Shown here: in pieces, positions 45,101 to 55,937 of the stretch
How the letters are laid out: each line of letters opens with the position of its first letter
Position numbering within the stretch: position 1 is the first letter of the stretch
Origin: Rhynchonema sp. JSB1_4
Taxonomy: Eukaryota > Nematoda > Chromadorea > Monhysterida > Xyalidae
NCBI GenBank assembly: GCA_030248065.1
Contig: JASAMV010008343.1
Span: 23,498 to 87,497, forward strand
Direction: 5' to 3'
DNA length: 64,000 nt
Notes under the pieces: model-generated
Databases searched by the model: none
The model's input: the letters and a program-made list of their open reading frames with translations, nothing else
What the model was told of the DNA's origin: nothing
Program-made: the position numbers and the translations under genes

Positions 45101-46643
45101 TGCATGCGATGTGTATATGAAAAGTGCCATGAGTCAATGCGTTGTTAATACATGATGCGTGATATTTTCGAAAGACTAAAGCTGAGTTGCGTGTAAAGAT
45201 CGGTGCAAAGCTCGCGGAACAGGTGAAACATTGCAGGTTAATAGCAGACAATGTTTGACATTTACACGCAGGTACACCGACCGAGCTTTCGACGCAACTT
45301 TACGCCGACCTTTAGGCCCAACTGACCTTTACATCGTTTCGAAAATTGCAGCCAATAGCTGATGACTGTGTACTTCTTCTAGCTCACGTGTAACCGCAAC
45401 GGTTGTGAGACATCGTCGCTTTTTGTCACATGGTCCCGCGTTTTGTGAATCACAACACATCCGGCTGTTAAGGAAAGCTGGAAGCCTAAGCCTAGGCCTA
45501 AGCCGAAGTGTAGGCGTGAGCCTAAGTCTAAGCGCAATCATAAGTCTAAGCCTAAGCCTAAGCCTAAACTGAAGGTAGTTGAAAATACGCGCGACCAAGT
45601 CAAAACGAGCGACGATGTCCTCGGACCACCACAAGTGGTGTTGAGTTTGGGTTTTGGACAAACGTAGCACAGAGCGCATAGTTACTGTATGACGACCGCG
45701 GTCACAGGCCCGCCGATGCTATTATTATGTCATTTAATAGGTATAAACGCCTGATAGAGTTCTTACTCGAGAAACTACCAATGCAACTATGTACACATGT
45801 TGTACATATGTAGGTAGCCGTACCTAGATAGTGTATAGAATACCTGATTGTTGTACATGTTGTGCCTCGCGTGCCAGCAAAAGTGTTGTTCAGTACCAGT
45901 TGGTGAAGCATGAGATACTACCGTTAATGAAATCCAATTGAAACATCAGCGTTACACTGGCAGAAGCTAAATCCAGCTGCTCGCCGGTCTATCATCTCAT
46001 GTAATATGTATAGGTATAAGGGCTTCATATGGTTCTTACTTCACGCATTTAAGTAAAAATGTGCCGTACGTCTACATGAAGCAGCAAAGCACATAGCAAG
46101 CATCCAAAAAATCTGAAGTTGGACAATACCTGATGTTCTAATTCGTTGCAGATAAACGACAACAAGATCAGAGTTTCTCTCGAATCCACTGATTCTGCTT
46201 GCGCTGATCAATCCTTGGATTTACCGTTTGTATCGTCGCCGGAAGCTGTCGAACTGAATCTTGAACGTATCAGTGCGATCTCCCAAATTTTGTGGAAAGG
46301 TGTCGTGTGTGTGATTGCTGTAGATCTTCAGGTGGGCCTGCTTGATTTTCTTTGGTGCAAGATTATGTGGCATATTCTTCATAACCAGCTGCATTATATG
46401 TACATCGTTAGGTTTTCTACCCGTTTTGTTCGAGACGGTGAAATTTAATTTTGTCAAGATCTCCAGAGTACCGGTCAATATACTGGTTTGCTCAAAGTGG
46501 TGGTGCGATCACTGGAGCCCGAAGCTCAAATTATTGCGGCAGCGCCTATTCGTTTCCACTCCGTGCCAATGCAACTATGGTTATTGCACTTTTTTTACAC
46601 GGTTTTGTTGATTTCAACTGTTCTTGATTGGTTGTTGGGGTGA
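42195..46643 (+). CDS. 3' part of a multi-exon gene, C-terminal hydrophobic tail
   Basis: Three exons join in phase: 43277-43350, 46152-46331 and 46467-46643 (TGA). An upstream exon at about 42195-42247 (LYDANNLRILREHP, donor GTGGGT) is possible but its phase does not join directly, so an exon is missing or wrong. The product reads FVARVGQAPRGFLLRLHD, then a Ser/Asp-rich stretch, then ISAISQILWKGVVCVIAVDL and RSLEPEAQIIAAAPIRFHS, and ends with a hydrophobic segment (about residues WLLHFFYTVLLISTVLDWLL) directly before the stop, consistent with a tail anchor. I do not recognise the family. The 43351-46151 intron is filled by the complex tandem array. The 3' two exons are the best supported part. 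Confidence 0.5.
42465..43000. mobile_element. Candidate CAGGGTTG-ended element
   Basis: Starts CAGGGTTGAAAAAAAAATTT and ends TTTTTTCTTCAACCCTG, inverted tips like those of the CAGGGTTGGGC family. The flanks AGTGAGGC and TTCTCGAA do not match, so it could be a recombinant or two adjacent relics. Confidence 0.45.
44908..44972. repeat. Interstitial GCCTAA hexamer tract, copy 1
   Basis: AAGCCTAAGCCTAGGCCTAA followed by degenerate hexamers ends the first 577-bp unit. GCCTAA is the complement of TTAGGC, the nematode telomere unit; this tract is short and imperfect. Confidence 0.6.
45484..45572. repeat. Interstitial GCCTAA hexamer tract, copy 2
   Basis: Same position in the second unit and longer: it includes four consecutive perfect AAGCCT hexamers near 45546-45566. 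It is internal, so not a chromosome end. Confidence 0.6.
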
Positions 46644-47648
46644 TGGTGGTTGTGCTACATTGGGTATCATTCCTTTGATGTGAGTAATTTCCAAGAGAGC
46701 ATTCCGTAACCTGTTGTGATGCTCTCAAGCAAAGCGTTCACAACAAAAATTGTGACAAGTTTTATAAAAAAATAAAAAAATTTTTTTTCAAAAGTCTGAC
46801 ATGCGCTTAACTCTGTCACGTGCGCACAAGTTTCGCCAAATTTTCGTAAAAATGCCCAAAATACTAAACGTAATTGCACTTTAATTGGTAAATCAGTTTT
46901 GTAAGTTGCTTTGCATTACTTTTCGACCGTGTTTAGGGTATTTGCATACAACTGAAGACTTTCTGCTTCTGGCTGTGAGATTTATTGGGTGCAAACCAAA
47001 GAATACTCATCGGCTTGAAAAGCTGCAAGAATCGCAACCCATTCATGTCTTCAGCGTTCAAGGGACACGTCAGTCCTTTATTAAGGGTGTGAAAACGGAA
47101 TTGCCTGTATATCACACGCGTTTGCAAAACAATAGTGTTACAGTGTAGCAAATACGATTGCCTGTATATCACACGCGTTTGGAAAACAATGGTGTAACAC
47201 TTTAGCAAATACGAGGCTTCTACCAAACAGGATCTGGGTTGGTTCGTTTGTCTGCACAAAGAGCGGTATCGATAAAAGGCAACCTCATGCTGACTTTCAC
47301 ACCTGCTGTTTTTTATACCGAAAGCGTGTTGTCTGTGCAAACGTATCCTCATTGAGCAATGCGCATTCCAAAAAAATGGAAGTATAGTCACCATGAATAT
47401 TTCCATAAAGTCGAAGATTAGTTTTTCATTTCGTAACAATCTGGAATGCAAAATAGTCTGTATACTATTAAGAACAGAAACGCGCACACTGCGTCCGCCG
47501 TTTAGTTCACGCGATTTTACCGGAAAACTTGCAAAATTATTTCACGCGCACGGCAGATTGCTGCACTACTGTACCTCGGTCATGGGTCTTAGTGCATCTT
47601 ACACCCATCCTCGCTGTCGCGGCTCTCCCGCGCGCCAAGGAACTACAG
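46644..47648. other. Downstream of the tail-anchored gene; no gene recognised
   Basis: A 60-bp segment with CCTGTATATCACACGCGTTT occurs twice in direct repeat (about 47102 and 47160). Otherwise no exon chain is supported. Confidence 0.4.
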
Positions 47649-48211
47649 CAGGGTTGGAAGAAAAATTTTTTAAACAAGTTTTTAAAAAAAAATTTTTTTT
47701 TTAAATTTTTTCTTAAAAAGTCTCAGATTCGGGCAAATTTTAGCAAATTTGCCTAAAAAAACGCGCAAAATCTGGAAAAAGTGCAACTTTAATTGACAAA
47801 CTACTTTTCTGATTTGCTTTGCATCACTTATCAAGGGTGTTCACGTGATTTCGATCCGATCCAAGAGTCTGTCCTTGTTATTGACGTATAATTGCTGCTG
47901 TGTAGTATCACACACAACGGTTTCTGGTCGAATAAGCAAGATTCAATCATGTGTCTTATGTATCACGGGGAGGTATAATAACATCATTGGGGGCATCTTA
48001 GGCACGATATACATGCCCCAAAACTGATTTTGTGAAGAAAATTTTTCGACCCCTGAGAAAAACTGAAAAAAACAAGCCGCAAAAAAGCCATTTTTGGATG
48101 TTTTAGAACATTTTGTTCCCGCGAAAGATTTAAAAAAAAAATTTCTTTAAATTTTTTTAAAAAACTTTGTTTTTTAAAAAAATTTTTTTTTAATTTTTTT
48201 GCCCAACCGTG
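47649..48211. mobile_element. Candidate CAGGGTTGG-family hAT-type element, 563 bp
   Basis: Begins CAGGGTTGGAAGAAAAATTT and ends TTTTTTTGCCCAACCGTG; flanks AACTACAG and AACTAGAC agree at six of eight. It contains long A/T runs and the AT-rich motif block also found at 27515-27830. Confidence 0.5.
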
Positions 48212-48690
48212 AACTAGACTCTGAATGGGACACACGGAGGAGAGAAAATCGAAATTGAGCAAAAATTCACAGTTTGAAGCAGAAAATTTCATCAACTTTT
48301 TGCCACTTTTTGCAAAAAACATTTACACACAAAGAGTATTTTGGGCAGTTTGTGAACAAGATTGCGCCGAAAAATTTTTCACCGAAAAACGCCTCCGCGA
48401 AAGATTTAAAAAAAAATTTTTAAATTTTTTTAAAAAACTTTTTTTTAAAAAAAATTTTTTTTTTTAATTTTTTTGCCCGACCGTGAACTAGACTCTGGAT
48501 GGGACACACGGAGGAGGGAGAAAATCGAAATTGAGGAAAAATTCGCCGTTTGAAGCAGAAAATTTGATCAACTTTTTGCCACTTTTTGCAAAAAACATTT
48601 ACAGAGAAAGAGTATTTTGGGTAGTTTGTGAACAAGGTTGTCCCGAAAAATTTTTCGGCGAAAAACGCCTATAGTACTTCTAAAAATGGC
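48212..48690. repeat. Tandem duplication, unit 274 bp
   Basis: AACTAGACTCTG starts at 48212 and again at 48486, and both units continue with GGGACACACGGAGGAG, TTTGAAGCAGAAAATTT and CAACTTTTTGCCACTTTTTG. The duplication includes the end of the CAGGGTTGG-type element. Confidence 0.8.
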
Positions 48691-48781
48691 TATTTTAGCC
48701 AAAATTAAACCACATAACGTTACGCGAGGGCAAGATAGTGGGATATTGAACGACATCGGAACCGATAGGGTACCCAAGAGG

Positions 48782-49192
48782 CAGTGTAGTTCCTGGTCCG
48801 GAGGGGGAACAGACGTACCCTCCACTATTTTCGGAGGGGGAACAGACGTACCTACCTGGGAAAGGGGAAGGGGTGGGGGAAGTCCCAATTTGGGGGGGGG
48901 GGGACGGAAAAAAGTCATTTTTTGAGGTCGAAAAATTGGACTATTTTTGCCTCTCTTTTGCAAAAAATCCCCTATAAAAAGGGTATTTTGGCGTTTTTTT
49001 GGAGGTTTCACCTAAAGTTTACCTATTTTTGGCCTAAAAATGCCTATTTTAGGCCTAAATTTACCCATTTTAGGAAAAAATTGGGGGAGCAGACGTACCC
49101 GGAGGGGGAACAGTGGGGCAGGCGTACCTCGGAGGGGGAACAGACGTACCCGAGGGGGGGGGTCCCCCCCCCCCCCCCCAGGAACTACACTG
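48782..49192. mobile_element. hAT-type MITE, CAGTGTAGTTCC family, 411 bp
   Basis: Tips CAGTGTAGTTCCTGG and CCAGGAACTACACTG are perfect inverted repeats, with a perfect 8-bp duplication CCAAGAGG at 48774-48781 and 49193-49200. Subterminal GGAGGGGGAACAGACGTACC modules and long G/C runs flank the TTTTTGGCCTAAAAATGCC core. This is the best-preserved copy in the window. Confidence 0.9.
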
Positions 49193-49209
49193 CCAAGAGG
49201 CGAAATGTG

Positions 49210-49892
49210 TTCTGCGCCACGCAATAGGCGGCACTCCTGTTTTTTTTTGGAGAAGGAACAGACGTAGTGACCTGCAGGCAAAAAAGGCGGAGACACTTCG
49301 AGGCGCGGGGAGGATCCAAATTTGGAAAAATCATTTTTTTAGGTCGAAAATTTGGCTTATTTTTGCCGCTTTTAGGAAAAAATCTCAATAAAAAGGGAAT
49401 TCTGGCCACTTTTGCCGATATTAACTTAAAAGTTATTCATTCTATGCCTAAAAATGCGTATTTTAGCGCAAAATTTGAGTATTTTACATAAAAATTGAGA
49501 AAGCAGACGTACCGGGTGGGGGAACACTGGGGCAGACGTAGCATGGAGGGGGAACAGACGTGGCGGAGGGCGGACTCGGCTGGGCTCCCCCCCCCCTCCT
49601 CCCCTCCCCCCCGGAACTACACTGGGCCCCTCGCTAATGTGCACGCACCGCGGCCACGAACCTACGCTAGCACACTAACAGCCGGGCCAGGTACACTAAC
49701 CGCGTCAAGCTTAGCTAAAATAGCCAATTTTACGCCTAAAAATGGGCATTTTTACTGCTAAAATGGGTGATTCTTACATCAATGTGGTCAAAGGTCACGA
49801 ATATAACGTTTTTATGCAGAATTTTTGCAAAAGGCGAAAAATCGGTCAAATTTTACACCTCGAAAAGTGACTGTTTCGTGAATTTGGTTTCA
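49210..49892. mobile_element. Two partial CAGTGTAGTTCC-family MITEs
   Basis: One core plus a right tip (CCGGAACTACACTG ending at 49624) lacks a recognisable left tip. A second core follows in the opposite orientation (CCTAAAAATGGGCATTTTTA, to 49860) without clear tips. Together with neighbours they form a four-copy cluster. Confidence 0.6.
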
Positions 49893-49900
49893 CTCAAACG

Positions 49901-50360
49901 CAGTGTAGTTCCTGGTCCGGAGGGGGAGTGGCGGCGATAGCGGACCCCCCGTTTTTTCGGAGGGGGCGAGAGTGTCCCCGCGAGGGGGGGGAAGGGGGGG
50001 GGAAGACCCAAATTCGGGAAAAAATCACTTTTTCAGGGAGAAAATTTGACCTATTTTTGCGCGTTTTTGCAAAAAATTCTTGATAAAAAGGGTATTTTGG
50101 CGACTTTTAAGAACATTGACTGACCTGAAAATCACACATTTTAGGCTTAAAAATGCCCATTTTAGGCCTAAAAATGGCCATTTTAGGCAAAAATTGGGGG
50201 AGATAGTGTAACCGGAGGGGGAGATAGGGGGATAGCGTAGCACCCGAGGGGGAGATAGCGTATCCGAGGGGGGGGGGATAGCGTAGCACCCGAGGGGGAG
50301 ATAGCGTATCCGAGGGGGGACCCCCCCCCCGCCCCCGCCCCCCCCCCAGGAACTACACTG
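49901..50360. mobile_element. hAT-type MITE, CAGTGTAGTTCC family, 460 bp
   Basis: Tips CAGTGTAGTTCCTGG and CCAGGAACTACACTG; flanks CTCAAACG (49893-49900) and CTGAAACG (50361-50368) agree at seven of eight. Subterminal GGGGGAGATAGCGTA modules distinguish it from the 48782 copy, which has GGGGGAACAGACGTA. Confidence 0.85.
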
Positions 50361-50368
50361 CTGAAACG

Positions 50369-51364
50369 TATTCATTGTTGCAGAAACGTCTCAGCGGTAG
50401 CCATACTACGTGCAAATCCTGCTGATCGACGAAATCCTTTCAATCTATCGTTGTCTACTATTTTTCTTCACAGAACGTCCAGACAGGTTAATTCCCAAAA
50501 TTTTTTCTGAGATTCTGAACGTGATTCTTTGTGTTCTGTTTACTGTTATATTTTAATAAGTAACAATTAAAATGGAACGTCGAAGTTGACCTACTTTGAA
50601 ATAAGTCGGACGGTTGTGCCATGTTTGATGCTCTGTCTCCTGTTGACCTTTGACCACGGCGACACCAGAAATATTGTGCCGTAACACCAAGATGTAAAGC
50701 TAACAAATTACTATCACGTGACATGAATTTAGATCCGCAGCGATGCTGGTGCGTTTTTGGTTGTTTTTCAGTATTTCCATTTGAGCTCGATTTAAAGCTG
50801 CTAGTTAACAACTCTTCCATCATTCTTCATGGCGCAGTAGTGAGTATAAAGTCTTACTTCACCCTAATCTGCCCACCGCATTGGTTGGTTCCAGATATTG
50901 GACCCTCACGTTGAAATTTCCATGTGATATCATGCTGCATGGCCGGACCACTTTCTGAACTGCACTGTTCCCGATCGCCTGTCTGAAGTGCACTGTTGTC
51001 AGAAAATAACACGAAGCTAAAATTTGTAGATCCTGCCTTAGTCGTAGCCAGGCCACGTACACCTTTCAACACAGCTCAGAATTCATGTACTTAAATCTTT
51101 TGCAACGGGGTTACCACACATATGTTCGACGTCAAAGACAAGAGTTTGGCATGAAGCAAGACGCAAAGAAATGCCACTTGATGTAAACGCGATATTTGTT
51201 GCTATAAATCTTGAAGTCTTTTAACAGCTTTCGCACAAAAGAACCAGAAAAAATGATAGTTGCACAACTTTCTGCACTATTTGCTTGAAAATGACGTTTT
51301 AAAGATAAGGATAAGCATTTTACACATAAATAGACATACACGTTCGGTTTCAGATCTGCACACA
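50369..51364. other. No gene recognised
   Basis: Part of 50550-50830 shares its end (TTTAAAGCTGCTAGTTAACA) with the dispersed 230-bp repeat family. An acceptor at 51345-51354 (CGGTTTCAG) precedes the ATG at 51365, so a 5' untranslated exon of the next gene may be here. Confidence 0.4.
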
Positions 51365-54300
51365 ATGCCGACACCCGCGCTGATTGAGTTAATTGAGACC
51401 GGATTGAGACTGGCTCCCAATGTGCCAATCGGTATCAGATCAGTGATTCGCTATGTATTCAACATGTTGGCACAAATATTGGCGAATCCACCGCGACGAC
51501 ACGATCCTCGATCTATGCCTGGCGAATCGCTGGTAAGTACCGTAAGTGACGTAATTTTGTCAGAATCTCCATGAGTTATAATATCGGACTAAAACTAGTA
51601 GTCAATACAACTGCGAGCACAAAAACAAAGGGCGTAGTGAAACAACATTGTTACAGCACTGAAAAGCTCTGCCAAATTTTCGGAAAAATTTCTCCACATG
51701 ACTTTCCCTTTCGAACCAATTGTACATGACAATTTCAACCAGTGCGTACGCGACGATTGTGACCGAGAACCAACCTTTCGCGACTTGAATGTGAGAGCAA
51801 ACACAATCCTTTCGGCAAAAAACAACGTTTTCTTTCTTTCGACTGACTACATTTCTGAAAGAAAATTGGAATTTTATGCTTGCGCGCTTTTTAGTTAACG
51901 CTTCTATTGTGATTTATAGCGTCCGGGTCCCGAAGAACTGCAACATATACTCACCTGGGAGACGGATGTGGACGAGGGTGATCTTCGAACTGAACTCGAG
52001 GATTTGCGAGCGTCGCTCATGCTGTTGATATCGGCCGATGAACGTGAGGTATTACCGGACTTTTCGATTTAAAACCCCCTCCCGCAACATAGAGCGCTCG
52101 ATATAAGCGAAATATACACGTCGCTGAGGCTGGTTTCACAATAAATCCGCTTTGTGGTTTGCGGTTTCGAATTTCCGGTTTGCCGTTAATAAATGCGCTT
52201 GTAAATGAGAAATCCGGTTTACCGTTTGTCAAATCCGGTTTGCGGTTTCCCGTTTCTGGCGGCATTTTGCGGTTTGTATTTCTAGTGCGGTTTGCGGTTC
52301 ACTTTTCCGCTTTGCGGTTGATATTTCCGGTTTGCTCAACTGGTACTGATACATGATGTGGCCGGCACAAATGGTATTTGTAAATCAGCCTATTGAAAGG
52401 TTAACCCTATTGAAAGAAAATGCTATCATATATTCCGCAACCAGATCTGATTCACCAGAAAAATATGAATCTGTTTCCGCCGTGCATGCCCATGCACCAA
52501 CAACAAAGAAATATCAATGCAGCAAAAATATACTTGTCGCAAATAGAGGCCAAGAATGATGCTAACTTCGCGCAAAATATAATAAAATGTCAATGCAATA
52601 AAACGAGACATTCGCTTGGTAAATAGAGGTCAACAATAATGCTACTCATGCAGGAAAACTCCTGAAATATCAATGCAACAAAAATACACATTGATACTTC
52701 TAATAGTACACTTTTGTTGCATTGATATTTCTCGCGTTTTGCTCCATTGATTCTATCATTGTTTTTGTTGCATTGATATTTCTTCTGAGAATATTGGAAT
52801 TTTACGAGCGGTAAAACTGTCTTCGTTCCTTTTTTGGTGATGCTTTGACATTTTTCAAAAATTGTCTGTTCATTGCATAGACTTGTGAACAGAGAGCCTT
52901 TGTGTCCCCCGGATCATGTATCACTACCAGTGCAGCAAACCGCAAATATCAACCGTAAACCGGAAAAATGAACCGCAAACCGCACTAGGAATACGAACCG
53001 CAAAATGCCGCCGCAAACCGGAAACCCCAAACGGGATTTGGCAAACCGCAAACCGGATTTCTCATTTACAACTGCATTTAGTAACCGCAAACCGGAAATC
53101 GCAAATCGCAAACCGCAAACCGGATTTATTGTGAAACCAGCCTTAAGAATCTGCCCTAATCGAACTTTTCCGGTTTGCGATTGATAAAATAACCGCAAAC
53201 CGCAAACCGGATTTATTGTGCAACACAGCTTCACAATGATGCGGTTTGCGGTTTGCGGTTTGGGGCAGAAAGAAACCGCAAACGGGAAACCGGATTTATT
53301 GTGAAACAGGCGTTCACAATGGTGCGGTTTGCGGTTTGCGGCAGAAAGAAACCGCAAATCGGAAACCGGATTTATTGTGAAACTGAAAAAGTGCGGTTTG
53401 CGGCAAAAAAAAACAACCGCAAACTGCAAACAGGATTTATTGTCAAACCAGGCTCACTCTGTACTGTAATTTGAATCCACTTGTGTTGCCATACTTATGA
53501 TTCAAACAAAGAATCGGAAAAAATACTTACGTCTGTCAGATACAAGTGCGCTGCGATCGTAGTGATACCAATAACGCAATCTATACAAATCGATGACTCT
53601 TTTAGGCAGTTCAAATCCGAGACACATTGCATCAACTGGATGCGCTGGAGAAGTCGACCGAGTTGCTGAACAAGCTGGATGATATTTCCGTGCCCATCAG
53701 CAACCCAGAAAAGGTTTCGCAAAGTTTATTATGAGCAAAGTAGAATAACATAGATGAGAACAATTTAAATAAAATAAGGTGAGTTATTAGGTGCAATGCA
53801 CCAAAGTTGCAACTGAATGATAAGCTGATTTGTAAAATAAAGCGCGAGACGGTTCTTTCGCAATTTTATGATCTGAACATCAAATCAAGCTAGAGGAAAT
53901 TATATTGTGTGTGATATCTGTATTATGGTTTGTACAGGCAGTGTCGACACTGTGTTCGAGCGCCGAAATTAAGAGCCGTCAAAAGCCGAAATCCATCCAG
54001 GTACAAAATGGTCGTGCACAATTTAGTGCTTCCTTTCTTCCGTTTGAACTTAAGATGTATAGTGAAAATCGCAAACATTTAGTTTATCAACGAAAAAGCG
54101 CGGACTGCGGCTTTAAAGGTGCTGGTTAACAACCATTCGACTTCGCTTGATCTTAGGAGTATTATATATAATGAAAGTTTTGAGATTTTATTGCTAGACT
54201 TTAATTTCGCAGGCGGATTCATTACTTGGTGATGTTTAACGGCAACGTTGAAATTTATCGTAGTCAAAAAAGCTCAAAAAATCAAATCGTGCTATGAGAC

Positions 54301-54969
54301 CAATCGGCTATTTCAAGATTTCATACTACAGTGCTAGCAACCCGCAACATTCACAAAAACTGGAATACACAAAAGCCAGTCAAATCTGTACATTTTAAGC
54401 GTCTGTCGCAAATAAAATAAGTCATGAATTACAGTTTTAGGCCGAATACTTCAATATGTAAACCATTATTCTCGATCTATGTACAACAATAACGCAGGGC
54501 AAGCGCGTGCACAAAGAGAAGCGCGCTTCGTCTTCCAAGTTGGAAAGCAGTTCCGTCGCGACAAACATGGGAGAAGGAAATGAAATCGGTCGAAAATCGA
54601 AACAGTGCAAAAAGAAGAGCAAAAACGGTGAGAAAACACAAGTAGTGATTTTCGAAGTATTTCTCGCTTTGAAATACATGTTTTTTGTCAAGCCCGAAGT
54701 TTTACCATATTATTTTCGGTCTAATTTTCTGTCTGAACCCCTCTGCGCGTCGACGTGTCGCAACATTACTGCTGTTTTTGTCTAACTTTTTACATTGTAT
54801 ACGTAAAATCAGCTCGATTGCCATTCCAGACGCACCAGAGAATGCTCTATCAGACCGAGCTCGTCGCCAGAAGGGTTACAAACCCGTGGTCATTGTGGAT
54901 GATGGAAGCGCGGATGAGTCGGCCGCCTGTTCGAGTCGTGATCGGATGGATTATGAGGACAAATATTAG
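51365..54969 (+). CDS. Six-exon gene, 245-aa protein with Lys/Ser-rich C-terminal half
   Basis: I do not recognise the family with confidence. Exons 51365-51532 (ATG), 51920-52048, 53606-53713, 53938-54000, 54498-54627 and 54830-54969 (TAG) total 738 bp, exactly 246 codons, all phases matching. The N-terminal 130 residues are helical and acidic (IRSVIRYVFNMLAQILANPP, DLRTELEDLRASLMLLISAD, HQLDALEKSTELLNKLDD). The layout VIRYVFNMLAQILANPP plus following basic turn recalls a PUB-type domain, but this is only a suggestion. Residues 150-200 are basic (KRVHKEKRASSS, KSKQCKKKSKN) and look like a nuclear localisation region. The C-terminus is acidic with VVIVDDGSADESAACSS. The 52049-53605 intron carries a GGTTTGCGG repeat, and the 54001-54497 intron carries a dispersed 230-bp repeat. 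Confidence 0.75.
52130..53455. mobile_element. GGTTTGCGG-rich inverted-repeat element(s)
   Basis: AGGCTGGTTTCACAATAAAT at 52130 is inverted as ATTTATTGTGAAACCAGCCT near 53124-53143. Both arms then read as direct runs of GGTTTGCGGTTT or AACCGCAAACCGG. The 53160-53455 tract adds further end-like copies (GGATTTATTGTGAAACAGGC). GGCTGGTTTCACAAT-type tips resemble PIF/Harbinger-like MITEs; no target duplication was confirmed. It sits in an intron. Confidence 0.6.
54118..54335 (-). repeat. Dispersed repeat of about 220 bp, copy 3
   Basis: On the minus strand it begins CACTGTAGTATGAAATCTTG and ends near CGAAGTCGAATGGTTGTTAA. Its open frame (FNVAVKHHQVMNPPAKLKSS) parallels the copy at 10765-11000. 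It lies in an intron. Confidence 0.55.
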
Positions 54970-55736
54970 TTCTACCAGCAGTGAAAACTAACAGTGGAAA
55001 AATTTACTTTTGTTGGCTCTTGATTCTAATGTTCTGCTTGGGAAAATTTTAGTGAGAAAGACGAGGGACTAGAGGGTGAAACAAGGCTCGGGTATTTCTT
55101 CATGTGCTCACATTGTCAACCACTTTTCATCGAAAAATAGTGAATTACTATTTCCTACTCGACATAAATGCGTTCCACCTACTGGTCTTCCCAGTTCTGT
55201 CGTAGACGCAAATGTTCTTTTGTCGTAGATTTTCAGGACCAAATTTTCAAGTTGCTTTGCTCGGGCCACTTGACTTTCTTTGCTCTTATTTGTTTTGATT
55301 GAGGATATGTGTCATTAATTTGAACCTTGTGAATGGAATTTATTAAGCTCATTTGTTAAATACTCGAGAGCTGCAGTCCATTGAATCAAATTTTTGTTGG
55401 GTCTTCTTTTTGTTTTGATCTGAAATATTGTCCTTTTGACCACATTTGTTGTTACATTTTTTTGTTACACGTACTTGCCAATCCAAAAAAGCTTTTTAGC
55501 AAGAAAAACTCTAACCAAACAAGCATACACACAGGCATCAATGGGACATTAACAGCTGTTGCATAGTCCATCCAGCTACGAGTCGCCCAGCAACATTTTC
55601 GTTCCAAGATCGACAATAAAGTTTTTCGCTGAGCACGCTCGTGCGGTTCTGAGTAGGGCATAACAGTTGTGATGTTACATATGACTTGTATGGCAAGGGT
55701 TTCAAAGGTTCCATGTTAAATACCAAATATCAATAT
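54970..55736. other. No gene recognised
   Basis: AT-rich, follows the stop codon of the 245-aa gene. No repeat or exon is supported. Confidence 0.4.
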
Positions 55737-55937
55737 CAGGGTTGGGCAAAAAACGTTTTTTTTTTAAATTTTTTTAAAAACGTTTTTTTTTAAAAACGTT
55801 TTTTTTTAAAACGCCCAGATGACCAAAATATGCCCCCAAAAAAATTGGAAAACGGTCATGTTGGGAAGAAAACGTGGTTAAATGACGTCGTTTTTTTTTT
55901 AAGAAAAAACGCCGTGGTTTTTTTTTGTCCAACCCTG
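55737..55937. mobile_element. hAT-type MITE, CAGGGTTGGGC family, 201 bp
   Basis: Ends CAGGGTTGGGCAAAAAACG and TTTTTTTGTCCAACCCTG; flanks ATCAATAT and GTCAATAT agree at seven of eight. It is the only complete short copy of this family here; CAGGG tips are typical of animal hAT elements. Confidence 0.8.

Larger units (their letters stand above)
43660..46030 (+). repeat. Complex tandem array, units about 0.58-0.66 kb
   Basis: GTTCAAACACGCCAAGTTCT occurs at 44399 and 44976, a 577-bp direct repeat covering 44400-44977 and 44978-about 45570, more than 90 percent alike by eye. A more diverged earlier unit starts near 43680. The segment at 43960-44340 (GTGTTGTTCAGTACCAGTT and flanks) recurs at 45650-46020. 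The frame RCKCPVCSEKSVRCCMRCVY, seen in two units, is related to the 132-bp satellite peptide. Confidence 0.8.

Noticed and set aside
45484..45572. Chromosome end (telomere)
   Set aside because: The hexamers are degenerate, under 100 bp, and unique sequence continues for 18 kb on the far side.
47649..50360. Unusual G-quadruplex regulatory island
   Set aside because: The G runs are subterminal parts of individual MITE copies, so their clustering follows from insertion of several elements; exact run lengths may also be assembly-limited.
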